A stretch of DNA of 64,000 nucleotides from an uncultured Curvibacter sp. (lineage in GTDB: Bacteria; Pseudomonadota; Gammaproteobacteria; Burkholderiales; Burkholderiaceae_C): contig CAIKMN010000011.1 in assembly GCA_903828535.1 (NCBI GenBank), positions 1-64,000 on the forward strand, given 5' to 3'. A program made the position numbers and the translations under genes. The stretch's first letter is position 1, and the number at the start of each line of letters is the position of its first letter. This document shows, in pieces, positions 55,605 to 64,000 of the stretch. A model generated the notes under the pieces. It did no database searches. It saw only the letters and a program-made list of their open reading frames with translations, and had not been told where the DNA came from.

Positions 55605-56801
55605 TCAGCGGGTTTTAGCAGGGTCGCGCACGTCTTTGATGACGTCAAATTCAACGTTATACAGTTCGCCGTTTTTCTTTTCGACCTTGCGCAGGTAAAC
55701 GTTTTGCACGACTTCTCGATTTTGGGCATCGATGAAAACGGGGCCGCGAGGGCTCTCGAAGATTTGGCCTTTCATGGCCGCCAATAACGCGGGGCCATCG
55801 CCCTTGCCTGAGGTGGCTTTGAGCGATTCATAAATCAGGCGCATGCCGTCATAACCGCCGACGGCCATGAAGTTGGGGCGCATGTTGTCGTTGGCCTTTT
55901 TGAAGGCTTCGACGAATTTTTTGTTGGCGGGCGAATTGTGATCGGCTGAGTAATGGTGCGAGGTCACCACCCCCAAAGCACCGTCGCCCATGCCGTTCAG
56001 TTGGTCGTCATCGGTGACGTCGCCGGTGCCAATCATCTTGATGCCGGCCTTGTCCAAACCACGCTCCAAGAACTGCTTCATCACCGCAGCACCGTTACCC
56101 GAGGGCACAAACACAAACAAAGCATCGGGCTTTTCATCGCGTACTTTTTGCAAGAACGGTGCGAAATCAGGGTTTCGCAAAGGCACGCGCAGGCTGTCCA
56201 CCACCTGGCCGCCGTTAAAGGTGAAACGTTCTTTGAAATACTTTTCGCCGTCCAAGCCTGGGCCGTAATCAGAGACCAAAGTGATCACGCGTTTGATGCC
56301 ATTTTTAGGCGCCCAATCGGCCATTGAAATGGTCACCTGCGGCACGGTGAAGCCAGCGCGAACCACAAAGGGCGAGGCCTCGGTGATGCTCGATGTGGCC
56401 GCCGCCATCACGACCATCGGGGTTTTGGATTGAGTGGCCAAGGGCGCGGTGGCCAGCGCCAGCGGTGTCAAGCCAAAACCAGCCAAGACATTCACGTGCT
56501 CATTGACCAACAACTCTTGGGCAATGCGCTTGGTGACATCGGGCAGGCCGGTGTCGTCTTTGATGATCAACTCGACCTTGCGTCCAGCGACCGTGCTGCC
56601 GTTTTGGGCCATGTAGAGTTTTGCGGCCGCTTCGATTTGTCGGCCGGTTGAAGCCGCCTGTCCGGTCATGGGCAAAATGAGCCCAATTTTGAAACTCTCA
56701 GGAGCGCCAGCGAAAGCACTCAGAGGCGCAGACAACAAGCTGGCGGCGGTCAGCGCAGCACCTGCGGTCAAGGTGAAAAATTGTCTTTTTTGCATGGCCA
56801 T
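55605..56801 (-). CDS. livK: Branched-chain amino-acid-type substrate-binding protein (LivK-like)
   Basis: A 398-residue type I periplasmic receptor with a signal peptide (about 1-32; KRQFF and a hydrophobic core ending LSAFA). The mature start FKIGLILPMTGQAASTGRQIEAAAKLYM and the DDTGLPDVTKRIAQELL strand-helix are typical of the HAAT family. Amino acids are the usual ligand, but many such receptors bind aromatic acids, urea or others, so the substrate is open. ATG 56801 has a GGAG 5 bases upstream. It lies 39 bases after modA on the same strand. Confidence 0.87.
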   Translation of the reverse strand: MAMQKRQFFTLTAGAALTAASLLSAPLSAFAGAPESFKIGLILPMTGQAASTGRQIEAAAKLYMAQNGSTVAGRKVELIIKDDTGLPDVTKRIAQELLVNEHVNVLAGFGLTPLALATAPLATQSKTPMVVMAAATSSITEASPFVVRAGFTVPQVTISMADWAPKNGIKRVITLVSDYGPGLDGEKYFKERFTFNGGQVVDSLRVPLRNPDFAPFLQKVRDEKPDALFVFVPSGNGAAVMKQFLERGLDKAGIKMIGTGDVTDDDQLNGMGDGALGVVTSHHYSADHNSPANKKFVEAFKKANDNMRPNFMAVGGYDGMRLIYESLKATSGKGDGPALLAAMKGQIFESPRGPVFIDAQNREVVQNVYLRKVEKKNGELYNVEFDVIKDVRDPAKTR

Positions 56802-56840
56802 CTCGACTCCGTTTTATTGATGACGCCATGATACCGAGGT

Positions 56841-57695
56841 TCAGTCGTAACCGAAACCACGCATGATCTGTTTGGCTTTGTCGGTTCGTAAAAAATCCAA
56901 AAAAGCTTGGGCGCCCAGTTTGCCTTGACCCGCCTTGAGCAAAACGGCGTCTTGCAGCAAGGGGTCGTAAAGACTTGGGGGCACCCACCAGACAGCGCCT
57001 TCAGTGAGCTGCCCTTCTTTCCAAACCTGAGACAAGGCCACGAAGCCCATCGCAGCGTTTTCGGTGGCCACAAATTGATAGGCTTGCCCGATATTGACAC
57101 CCATCACCAGCTGCGGTTTCCAGGCTTCCATCAGGCCCAGGCGGGTCAACGTTTGCACGGCCGCTTGACCGTAAGGCGCCAATTTCGGGTCCGCAATGGC
57201 AAGTTTGGCCGATTTGTCCTGTTTGTCGAGCGGGTTTCCGTCGGGACCTTTACGGGTTTTGAGCACCTCGCCCTGCGCATCCACTAGACCCACTTTGGCA
57301 CTCCACAAGACCAACTTGCCCCGGGCATAAGTGAATCGAGAGCCGCCGATGGCCAAGCCCTCTTGCTCTAATTTGACCGGGGTGCTTTCATCGGCCGCCA
57401 ACAAAACTTGATAAGGCGCACCCGCTTTGATTTGGGTATAAAACTGACCCGTTGAACCCGAGGTGGCCAACACCCGATGCCCGCTGTCCCGTTCAAACTG
57501 AGCGGCAATTTTTTGCATGGGAAGACTGAAGTTGGCCGCCACCGCCACCGACACTTCTTCCGCATGTGCCCCAGAACTGAACCCCATGCCGGCCATCAAC
57601 GTCCAAGCGACTAAGACACTTGACCCCCATAAACCAGTCAATCCATTCAACCCGCTCAACGTGCGCTTGGGCACGTCCCCGTTAAACACTTTCAT
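56841..57695 (-). CDS. modA: ModA-like periplasmic binding protein
   Basis: A 284-residue molybdate/tungstate-type type II receptor. After a long signal region (mature start about residue 46, EEVSVAVAANFSLPMQKIAAQFER), GSTGQFYTQIKAGAPYQVLLAADESTPVKLEQEG is the ModA signature, and PYGQAAVQTLTRLGL follows. No modB or modC is adjacent; instead livKHMGF follow 39 bases later without a visible terminator, so it is probably co-transcribed with a liv system. Oxyanion specificity is inferred only from the family. The ATG is immediately preceded by a heptamer array that supplies its Shine-Dalgarno motif. Confidence 0.85.
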   Translation of the reverse strand: MKVFNGDVPKRTLSGLNGLTGLWGSSVLVAWTLMAGMGFSSGAHAEEVSVAVAANFSLPMQKIAAQFERDSGHRVLATSGSTGQFYTQIKAGAPYQVLLAADESTPVKLEQEGLAIGGSRFTYARGKLVLWSAKVGLVDAQGEVLKTRKGPDGNPLDKQDKSAKLAIADPKLAPYGQAAVQTLTRLGLMEAWKPQLVMGVNIGQAYQFVATENAAMGFVALSQVWKEGQLTEGAVWWVPPSLYDPLLQDAVLLKAGQGKLGAQAFLDFLRTDKAKQIMRGFGYD

Positions 57696-57777
57696 CCTTA
57701 ATCCTTAACCCTTTACCTTTTACCTTTTACCTTTTACCTTTTACCTTTTACCTTTTACCTTTTACCTTCTACCCTTT
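57694..57777 (-). repeat. Heptanucleotide tandem array reaching the modA start codon
   Basis: Twelve contiguous 7-base units: two ATCCTTA (57694-57707), ACCCTTT, seven perfect ACCTTTT (57715-57763), ACCTTCT and ACCCTTT. On the modA sense strand each unit reads as AAAAGGT, AGAAGGT, AAAGGGT or TAAGGAT, so nearly every unit carries an AAGG-type Shine-Dalgarno core. The modA ATG is formed by the edge of the last unit. Confidence 0.95.
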
Positions 57778-57796
57778 AACGATGTGGATTTACCGC

Positions 57797-57814
57797 TATG
57801 CTTATCCAAGCATA
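57797..57814. promoter_or_regulatory. Perfect 7-bp palindrome in the modA/FKBP gap
   Basis: TATGCTT-ATCC-AAGCATA. It could be an operator or hairpin. It is not followed by a T-run, and it lies between the heptamer array and the FKBP gene. A TTGAAC on the minus strand 17 bases from it may belong to a modA promoter, so it may overlap a -10 region. Confidence 0.4.
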
Positions 57815-57860
57815 ACTGATGGCTTGTTCAACTCCCTCATCTGGTGTCACCCTGAGTCGG

Positions 57861-57889
57861 TTGGCTTTAGAATCCGCCGGTTTTTAGAT
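57861..57889 (+). promoter_or_regulatory. Possible promoter of the FKBP gene
   Basis: TTGGCT (57861-57866), a 17-base spacer, and TTAGAT (57884-57889) stand 25 bases before the ATG. The spacing is ideal, but the -10 match is weak. Confidence 0.3.
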
Positions 57890-57913
57890 CTCATTCAATT
57901 TTTAGGAAATTCC

Positions 57914-58264
57914 ATGGAAACCACCGCCTCTGGCTTGCTTTACGAAGACACTTTGATTGGTGACGGCGAAACCGCCAAACCCGGCGATGAGGTGAGCGTG
58001 CATTACACAGGCTGGCTTTACAAAGACGAGCAGCAAGGCGCCAAGTTCGACTCAAGCAAGGACCGCAATGACCCTTTTGAGTTTTCATTGGGCGCCGGCA
58101 TGGTCATCAAAGGTTGGGACGAAGGCGTGCAGGGCATGAAAGTAGGCGGCGCACGCACCTTGATCATTCCAGCCACTTTGGGCTACGGTGCCCGCGGCGC
58201 TGGCGGCGTGATCCCCCCCAATGCCACCCTCAAATTTGATGTGGAATTGTTGGCGATTCTTTGA
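57914..58264 (+). CDS. FKBP-type peptidyl-prolyl cis-trans isomerase
   Basis: A 116-residue single FKBP domain without signal peptide, therefore cytoplasmic. VHYTGWLYKDEQQGAKFDSSKDR, FEFSLGAGMVIKGWDEGVQGMKVGGARTLIIPATLGYG and PPNATLKFDVELLAI are the canonical FKBP blocks, with the active-site Tyr, Asp, Trp and Tyr/Phe residues present. ATG 57914 is chosen because the frame to 57782 has no homology and covers promoter sequence. It ends by overlapping the convergent symporter by 35 bases. Confidence 0.95.
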   Translation: METTASGLLYEDTLIGDGETAKPGDEVSVHYTGWLYKDEQQGAKFDSSKDRNDPFEFSLGAGMVIKGWDEGVQGMKVGGARTLIIPATLGYGARGAGGVIPPNATLKFDVELLAIL

Positions 58265-60320
58265 ATCGGTGAGGCCAGCGCCGCACCACGGCGCTGACCA
58301 AGACGGTGGCCAACAGGCCAGCGGGCACGCCAAAAACCCCAGCACAGACGGGCTCAATACCCCACCAGCGTGGGTCAGACCCAGAGAAACCGCCCAAGGC
58401 ATTGACCCCTAAATAGTACAGGGTGACGCCCAAGCCAGTCAGCATCCCGGCCACGGCGCCTGCACGTTGGGTGCCTTTCCAAAAAATTCCTAACACCATG
58501 GCCGGCACCAACGCAGACGCCGCCAAGGAAAAAGACGCTGTGACCAAGGGCAAGATTTGTGACGGCTTCAAGGCCGCTACAAAGGCCGCCAACATGGCCA
58601 CCACCATCAGCACAAATTTAGACACGATGACCCGCTGTTCAGGCGATTGATTTTTTCGCCAACGCTCAAAAAAGTGCAAATCGCGCACCAACGAGTTGCT
58701 GATCGTCAGCAAAAGCCCGTCGGCCGTCGACAACGCCGCCGCCAAGCCCCCCGCCGCCACCAGACCCGACACCACATAGGGCAAGCCACCCAATTCAGGC
58801 GTGGCCAACATGATCAAGTCAGCGCCCAATTTGATTTCGCCAAACTGCAAAATGCCGTCGTTGTTCACGTCGCTGACCGAGACCAGACTCGGGTCGACCT
58901 TGGCCCATTGCAGAATCCAAACCGGCAAATCATCAAAACGACTGCCAACCAAATTGTTCATCACCTCAAACTTGACCAACACCGCCAAAGCCGGCGCGCT
59001 GAGGTAAACCAAGGCAATGAAGACCAAAGACCAAACCACCGAACGGCGCGTGTCAGCCACCGAAGGCGAGGTGTAGTAGCGGGTCAACAAGTGGGGCAAC
59101 CCTGCGGTGCCGACCATCAAGCAAAACATCAAGGCCAAAAAGTTCAATCGGGACTGACTGAACAGCCTTTGTTCGGCCGGCGTGCCATCGGGGTCGCCCT
59201 GGAATGCCTGGGTGTGCCTGGGCATACCGCCCAAAGGTTGGGCCCGTTGCAAATCTTCTTGAATGGTTTTTCGCCATTTCTCGCGGGCGGTGGCAGCGTC
59301 TTTTGGCAGATTCGCCAACTCGCGGCTGACATCCACAATCTGAGAGACGTCCATGTCGTTTTGCCGCATGACCCGCAAACGTTCCTGCAAACTCTGGCGC
59401 TCTTGGACCAAAGCCAACTCGACATTCTCAAGTTTAATTTGCAAGTTTTGAGCCCGCTCTAGGTAAATGCGTTGCACTTGCTTTTCCTGCGGGGAAGCCA
59501 TGAGCTTGTCCTCGAGCGCGGCAATTTTTCCCAGTTGTTGGCCATAAACCAAGGGGGCCAAGGGGTTCCCCATTTGCTTGTAGGCCAGCCAAGACACGGG
59601 GATCAAAAAGGTCAAGAACATCACCACGTATTGGGCCACTTGCGTCCAAGTGATGGCGCGCATGCCGCCTAAAAAAGAACACACCAGCACCCCACCCAAA
59701 CCGAGCATGATGCCGATTTCAAATTGCACGCCGGTCAAGCGCGAGGCAATCAAACCGACGCCGTAAATCTGCGCCACCACATAGGTGAAGGAACACACCA
59801 CGGCGGCCAGCGCCGCAATCACTCGGGGCCAACGGCCCCCAAAGCGAACGGCAAAAAAATCGGGCACGGTGTACAGGTTCATGCGCCGCAATGGCGGTGC
59901 AATCAACAAAGCCACCAAACAAAAACCGCCCGTCCAACCGAGCACGTAAGCCAAGCCGCCCGGCTCTCCTCCGCTGCCCGAGAAGCCTTGCAAATACAAA
60001 GCACCCGCCAAGCTGATGAAGGAGGCGGCACTCATCCAATCAGCGGCCGCGGCCATGCCATTGAAAAACGGCGGGATTCGTCGCCCCGCCACATAATATT
60101 CCTCTGGGTCGGTGGTGCGACACACAATGCCCAAAGCAGCGCAACCCATGACGATGCTGAAGAGAAAAATGGGGCCAATCCAGCGCCGCGACAGACCGTG
60201 GAATTCGGCCCAAGCCATCACACCCAAAAAAGCCAATACCCCCAGCACCAACAGGAAAAAACCTTTGAGTTGGTAATTTTGGAAAAGGCCGCCTTGCAAA
60301 GGTGCTGGTTTGTCAGACAT
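58230..60320 (-). CDS. Sodium:solute symporter family protein (VC_2705 type)
   Basis: A 696-residue SSF permease with about 13 helices; ATG 60320 (MSDKPAPLQGG) overlaps the small-subunit gene by 8 bases. AAADWMSAASFISLAGALYLQGFSG and VPDFFAVRFGGRWPRVIAALAAVV are typical SSF blocks. Between helices a cytoplasmic coiled-coil/charged insertion (about 290-400, many Gln, Arg and Lys heptads) replaces the short loop of ActP. The family includes acetate and other monocarboxylate symporters, but the substrate here is not known. The C-terminal 35 bases lie on the other strand of the FKBP gene. Confidence 0.85.
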   Translation of the reverse strand: MSDKPAPLQGGLFQNYQLKGFFLLVLGVLAFLGVMAWAEFHGLSRRWIGPIFLFSIVMGCAALGIVCRTTDPEEYYVAGRRIPPFFNGMAAAADWMSAASFISLAGALYLQGFSGSGGEPGGLAYVLGWTGGFCLVALLIAPPLRRMNLYTVPDFFAVRFGGRWPRVIAALAAVVCSFTYVVAQIYGVGLIASRLTGVQFEIGIMLGLGGVLVCSFLGGMRAITWTQVAQYVVMFLTFLIPVSWLAYKQMGNPLAPLVYGQQLGKIAALEDKLMASPQEKQVQRIYLERAQNLQIKLENVELALVQERQSLQERLRVMRQNDMDVSQIVDVSRELANLPKDAATAREKWRKTIQEDLQRAQPLGGMPRHTQAFQGDPDGTPAEQRLFSQSRLNFLALMFCLMVGTAGLPHLLTRYYTSPSVADTRRSVVWSLVFIALVYLSAPALAVLVKFEVMNNLVGSRFDDLPVWILQWAKVDPSLVSVSDVNNDGILQFGEIKLGADLIMLATPELGGLPYVVSGLVAAGGLAAALSTADGLLLTISNSLVRDLHFFERWRKNQSPEQRVIVSKFVLMVVAMLAAFVAALKPSQILPLVTASFSLAASALVPAMVLGIFWKGTQRAGAVAGMLTGLGVTLYYLGVNALGGFSGSDPRWWGIEPVCAGVFGVPAGLLATVLVSAVVRRWPHRFKESPTIPHQI

Positions 60321-60585
60321 GAGGACCTGCCTCCACGACTTGGGGTGGCTTTTCATCCAAAGCTTCGTCCCGGCGGTTCATGACCGCTGCATAAAGGCCA
60401 GTCACCAAAATGAAGACCAGCACCGCGCCTTGTGCCGCCAGCCAGTAGGAAAATGGCCCGCCCCACATCGGCAGGGGGGATATCCAATCCCGAGCAAAAA
60501 AGCACCCCCCGAACGACACACAGAAGACCAGCAGCAGCAACACCGCACGCAACCAGCCCTGGAGGGGTCGTTTGGAGGTTTCCAT
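60313..60585 (-). CDS. Symporter small subunit (DUF4212 family)
   Basis: A 90-residue protein with two hydrophobic helices (about 12-32 and 45-70), FGGCFFARDWISPLPMWGGPFSYWLAAQGAVLVFI being the DUF4212 signature. It precedes and overlaps the VC_2705-type symporter by 8 bases, the usual pairing for these two-component sodium/solute symporters. ATG 60585 (METSKRPLQGW) is chosen over a 60702 start inside ppsA. Confidence 0.85.
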   Translation of the reverse strand: METSKRPLQGWLRAVLLLLVFCVSFGGCFFARDWISPLPMWGGPFSYWLAAQGAVLVFILVTGLYAAVMNRRDEALDEKPPQVVEAGPHV

Positions 60586-60617
60586 CAAGCTTGGTGTCTT
60601 CGACCTTCGTTGTCTGA

Positions 60618-63023
60618 TCAGACCCCTGCCAATCGCTTCCAGGTGTCGATCACGCTGTCGGGATTCAGCGAGATCGAGGCAATGCCTTGATCGGCCAGCC
60701 ACTGAGCAAAATCAGGGTGGTCGCTGGGGCCTTGACCGCAGATGCCGACGTACTTGCCTTGCGCCAAACAAGCAGCAATGGCGCGGCTCAACATGGCTTT
60801 GACGGCGGGGTCGCGTTCGTCAAAATCGGCGGCCAACAGTTCCAAGCCGGAGTCACGGTCCAAGCCCAAGGTGAGTTGGGTCAGGTCGTTGGAGCCAATT
60901 GAGAAACCATCGAAATACTGCAAAAACTCATCGGCCAGAATGGCGTTGCTGGGCACTTCGCACATCATGATGACCTTGAGTTCTTGGCCGGGCGCGCCCG
61001 CACCCCGCTTCAAGCCCTGCTGGGCCATCAAAGAAGTGACGCGCTCGGCTTGGCCCAGGGTGCGCACAAAAGGCACCATGACCTGCACATTGGTCAGACC
61101 CATGTCTTCGCGGACCCGTTTCAGGGCTTCGCATTCCATGGCAAAGGCTTCCGAAAAGTCGGCGCTCAAATAACGCGCCGCGCCACGGAAACCCAGCATC
61201 GGGTTTTCTTCTTCGGGTTCATAGCGGCTGCCCCCAATCAACTTGCGGTATTCATTGCTCTTGAAGTCGGACAAACGCACGATGACTGGTTTGGGCCAAA
61301 AAGCCGCCGCGATGGTGGCGACGCCCTCGGCCACCTTGTCCACATAAAAAGCCTTGGGGGACGCATGGCCACGCGCCACGGATTCAACGGCCTTTTTCAA
61401 ATCGCCATCCACATTGGGGTAGTCCAAAATGGCCTTGGGGTGCACTCCAATGTTGTTGTTGATGATGAACTCCAAGCGAGCCAAACCCACCCCATCGTTG
61501 GGCAGTTGGCAGAAGTCAAAGGCAAGCTGGGGGTTGCCCACGTTCATCATGATTTTGGTTTTTATCGGCGGCATGGTGCCGCGCTCGACTTCAGCGGTCT
61601 CCACTTCAAGCAAACCGTCGTAGATGTGGCCGGTGTCGCCCTCGGCACAACTCACTGTGACCAAGGTGCCGTCCTTCAGCAAGTCGGTGGCGTTGCCGCA
61701 ACCCACCACCGCAGGAATACCGAGTTCACGCGCGATGATGGCGGCGTGGCAAGTGCGGCCGCCACGGTTGGTGACGATGGCGCTCGCGCGCTTCATGACC
61801 GGTTCCCAGTTCGGGTCGGTCATGTCGGTCACCAACACATCGCCGGCTTGCACCTTGTCCATCTCGCTGATGTGCGAGACCAAACGCACAGGGCCGGTCC
61901 CGATTTTTTGGCCGATGGCCCGGCCTTCGGCCAACACATTGCCAGCGCCTTTCAGCTGGTAGCGCAACTCGGCCTTGCCGGCCTGCTGGCTCTTCACGGT
62001 CTCGGGGCGCGCTTGCAAAATATAAAGCTGTTGATCGGTGCCGTCCTTGCCCCACTCGATGTCCATGGCACGACCATAGTGCTGCTCAATGACCAGGGCA
62101 TAGTGGGCCAGTTGTTCGACATCAGCGTCTGTCAAAGAGTAGCGGTTGCGTTGCTCAGTTGGCACGTCAGTCGTCTTGACCAACTTACCAGTGGCGGCTT
62201 TTTCTTCGGTTGACGCAAACACCATTTGAATCAACTTCGAACCCAAATTGCGGCGAATGACGGCGCGCTTACCCGCTTTGAGCATCGGTTTGTGCACATA
62301 GAACTCGTCGGGGTTCACGGCGCCCTGCACCACGGTTTCGCCCAGGCCATAGCTGGAGGTGATGAAGACCACGTCTTCAAATCCACTCTCGGTGTCGATG
62401 GTGAACATCACACCGGCTGCGCCCAAATCCGAGCGCACCATGCGCTGCACGCCGGCCGACAAAGCCACGTCGGCGTGGGCAAAGCCCTTGTGCACGCGGT
62501 AACTGATGGCGCGGTCGTTGTACAAACTGGCAAAGACCTCTTTCATCTTGGCCAATACATCGGCCAATCCGACCACGTTCAAAAAAGTTTCTTGTTGGCC
62601 AGCAAAGGAAGCGTCCGGCAGGTCTTCAGCAGTGGCCGAAGAACGCACAGCGAATGAAGCCTGCGTGTTGCCCGCGCTGAGCGTGGCGAAGGCTTCACCA
62701 ATGGCTTTTTCGAGGTCAGCGGGAAAGGGTTGATGCTCCACCCATTCGCGAATTTCAGCACCGGCGTCCGCCAGTGCTCGGACGTCTTCGGTATCCAAAG
62801 TCGCTAATCGGGCGTTGATTTTGTCGGCCAATCCGTCATGGGCCAAGAATTGGCGAAAGGCGTGGGCGGTGGTGGCAAAACCGGTGGGTACGCGCACGCC
62901 TTGGGGCAGTTGTGAAATCATCTCGCCGAGGGAGGCGTTTTTACCGCCCACCGACTCGACGTCGCTCATTCTCAGTTTTTCAAAGGGGACGACCAAGGCG
63001 GTCGATTCAAACAAGGCTGACAT
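60618..63023 (-). CDS. ppsA: Phosphoenolpyruvate synthase
   Basis: An 801-residue enzyme that makes PEP from pyruvate and ATP for gluconeogenesis. The N-terminal nucleotide-binding domain starts [24 protein letters not shown]; the central phosphohistidine is in [23 protein letters not shown]; the C-terminal TIM-barrel catalytic domain ends with [16 protein letters not shown], which carries the catalytic Cys. Normal length. It is divergent from ppsR, its regulatory kinase/phosphorylase. Confidence 0.98.
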   Translation of the reverse strand: MSALFESTALVVPFEKLRMSDVESVGGKNASLGEMISQLPQGVRVPTGFATTAHAFRQFLAHDGLADKINARLATLDTEDVRALADAGAEIREWVEHQPFPADLEKAIGEAFATLSAGNTQASFAVRSSATAEDLPDASFAGQQETFLNVVGLADVLAKMKEVFASLYNDRAISYRVHKGFAHADVALSAGVQRMVRSDLGAAGVMFTIDTESGFEDVVFITSSYGLGETVVQGAVNPDEFYVHKPMLKAGKRAVIRRNLGSKLIQMVFASTEEKAATGKLVKTTDVPTEQRNRYSLTDADVEQLAHYALVIEQHYGRAMDIEWGKDGTDQQLYILQARPETVKSQQAGKAELRYQLKGAGNVLAEGRAIGQKIGTGPVRLVSHISEMDKVQAGDVLVTDMTDPNWEPVMKRASAIVTNRGGRTCHAAIIARELGIPAVVGCGNATDLLKDGTLVTVSCAEGDTGHIYDGLLEVETAEVERGTMPPIKTKIMMNVGNPQLAFDFCQLPNDGVGLARLEFIINNNIGVHPKAILDYPNVDGDLKKAVESVARGHASPKAFYVDKVAEGVATIAAAFWPKPVIVRLSDFKSNEYRKLIGGSRYEPEEENPMLGFRGAARYLSADFSEAFAMECEALKRVREDMGLTNVQVMVPFVRTLGQAERVTSLMAQQGLKRGAGAPGQELKVIMMCEVPSNAILADEFLQYFDGFSIGSNDLTQLTLGLDRDSGLELLAADFDERDPAVKAMLSRAIAACLAQGKYVGICGQGPSDHPDFAQWLADQGIASISLNPDSVIDTWKRLAGV

Positions 63024-63196
63024 GGGAAGGCTCCGGAAGTTAAAAATCGGGCGCGCTCCAGGCTCAGTCGGCGAATCGGCAGATCTTGTTGTTGTTTTGC
63101 AACGGATTCAACGCAGCGGCGGGTGGAGGTCATGGACAAATTTGGATAATGTGAGGGATTGTAGGTCGGACCCAGCCCTTTTTCCAATAAATTCAC

Positions 63197-64000
63197 ATGC
63201 ACACTCGCACCGTTTTCTTCATTTCTGACGGCACCGGCATCACGGCCGAAACCTTTGGTAACGCCATCTTGGCCCAGTTTGAGATGAAGCCCCGCCATGT
63301 CCGTCTGCCCTTCGTTGACAGCGTGGACAAAGCCCACCAAGCGGTGCGCCAAATCAACCACACGGGTGAAATTGAAGGCAAAAAACCCATCGTCTTTACC
63401 ACCCTGGTGAACATGGAGGTGTTGGCCGTGATCCGCGCGAACTGTCAAGGCATGTTGCTCGACATGTTCGCGACCTTTGTCAACCCACTGGAGGAAGAGC
63501 TGGGCATGAAGTCGCACCACCGCGTGGGCCGGTTTTCGGACGCCAGCAAAAGCGGCGAATACCATGACCGGATCGAGGCGATCAACTTCAGCCTCTCGCA
63601 CGACGACGGTCAATCGAACCGAGACCTGCAAGCAGCCGATGTGATTTTGGTGGGCGTGTCACGCAGCGGAAAAACGCCGACCAGCTTGTACCTCGCCATG
63701 CAATATGGCCTCAAAGCCGCCAATTACCCACTGATTCCTGAAGACTTTGAGCGCCGACAATTGCCCCCTGCCCTGGTACCGCATCGAAACAAGTTATTCG
63801 GCTTGACCATCCAGCCGGAACGTCTATCAGAGATCCGCAACGAGCGCCGCCCCAACTCCCATTACGCCAGCTTGCAAAATTGCCGCACCGAGGTATCAGA
63901 AGCCGAGGCCATGATGCGCCGCAGCGGGGTGCGTTGGTTGTCGTCCACGCACAAATCCATCGAAGAAATCGCCACCACCATCCTTCAGGAAATTCGGCCC
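63197..64000 (+). CDS. ppsR: PpsA regulatory kinase/phosphorylase PpsR (3' truncated)
   Basis: The first 268 codons of a DUF299 protein; the 3' end is outside the window. PpsR inactivates PEP synthase by ADP-dependent phosphorylation and reactivates it by phosphorolysis. The start [20 protein letters not shown] and the P-loop [19 protein letters not shown] (about residues 149-167) are the hallmarks, and GLTIQPERL is also conserved. It is divergent from ppsA, with 173 bases between. Little is likely to be missing, as full proteins are about 270-280 residues. Confidence 0.97.
   Translation, partial: MHTRTVFFISDGTGITAETFGNAILAQFEMKPRHVRLPFVDSVDKAHQAVRQINHTGEIEGKKPIVFTTLVNMEVLAVIRANCQGMLLDMFATFVNPLEEELGMKSHHRVGRFSDASKSGEYHDRIEAINFSLSHDDGQSNRDLQAADVILVGVSRSGKTPTSLYLAMQYGLKAANYPLIPEDFERRQLPPALVPHRNKLFGLTIQPERLSEIRNERRPNSHYASLQNCRTEVSEAEAMMRRSGVRWLSSTHKSIEEIATTILQEIRP

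Noticed and set aside
57694-57777. CRISPR array
   Set aside because: Units are 7 bp and contiguous with no spacers, and no cas genes are present.
60984-62213. 409-residue frame opposite ppsA
   Set aside because: Antisense shadow; the PpsA motifs on the other strand are unambiguous.

Overview
The window is an ordinary-looking chromosomal segment of a betaproteobacterium, most likely Burkholderiales/Comamonadaceae (Limnohabitans- or Rhodoferax-like; genus not certain). The indications are gene content and order (earP next to an EF-P carrying Arg32, zapB-like/zapA/6S RNA, tig-clpP-clpX-lon, hpnCDE, modA-livKHMGF), a moderately GC-rich coding bias, and tRNA genes with encoded CCA. I see no prophage, insertion sequence, integrase, CRISPR array or plasmid function.

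Layout: 1-7,300 holds the end of amtB, then a minus-strand operon for an HME-type RND efflux system ending in a RidA-like gene, a DUF3297 gene, and hup with tRNA-Val. 7,500-16,900 holds a DMT permease, pgsA, uvrC, the earP-efp pair, a very long DUF349 protein and a lytic transglycosylase. 16,900-21,300 holds a ZTP riboswitch in front of glyA-nrdR, an MFS permease and aroC. 21,300-28,400 holds a uroporphyrinogen methyltransferase, a cytochrome b561, and a B12 uptake operon (btuB-F-C-D-cobO) behind a cobalamin riboswitch. 28,400-35,950 holds a zapB-like gene, zapA, 6S RNA, xth, and the nitrogen-control genes ntrC, ntrB and glnA, with a readable sigma54/NtrC promoter, plus a CinA-type gene. 35,950-39,750 is a four-gene operon (YncE-like propeller, divergent polysaccharide deacetylase, sterol desaturase, EI24 membrane protein). 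39,850-46,810 holds rsuA, tRNA-Cys, tRNA-Gly and the lon/clpX/clpP/tig proteostasis block with tRNA-Leu. 46,870-52,140 holds the squalene genes hpnCDE, a HAD hydrolase and hemH. 52,200-57,700 is a modA-livKHMGF transport operon. 57,900-64,000 holds an FKBP isomerase, a two-part sodium:solute symporter, ppsA, and the start of ppsR, which regulates PpsA.

Functional themes are nitrogen (AmtB, NtrBC, GlnA), one-carbon and purine status (ZTP riboswitch to GlyA), cobalamin salvage, protein quality control, EF-P rhamnosylation, squalene/hopanoid precursors, and import of organic acids and amino acids with gluconeogenic PEP synthesis.

The least explained signals are small. They are a 12-unit heptamer array that supplies tandem Shine-Dalgarno-like motifs up to the modA start codon (57,694-57,777), complementary leaders and trailers hugging tRNA-Leu and tRNA-Val, an in-frame hexamer (Ser-Pro) repeat inside hpnC, an 11-bp repeat running off the 3' end of rsuA, and an Arg/Gly-rich DUF349 protein. 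I did not find a convincing new multi-gene system.
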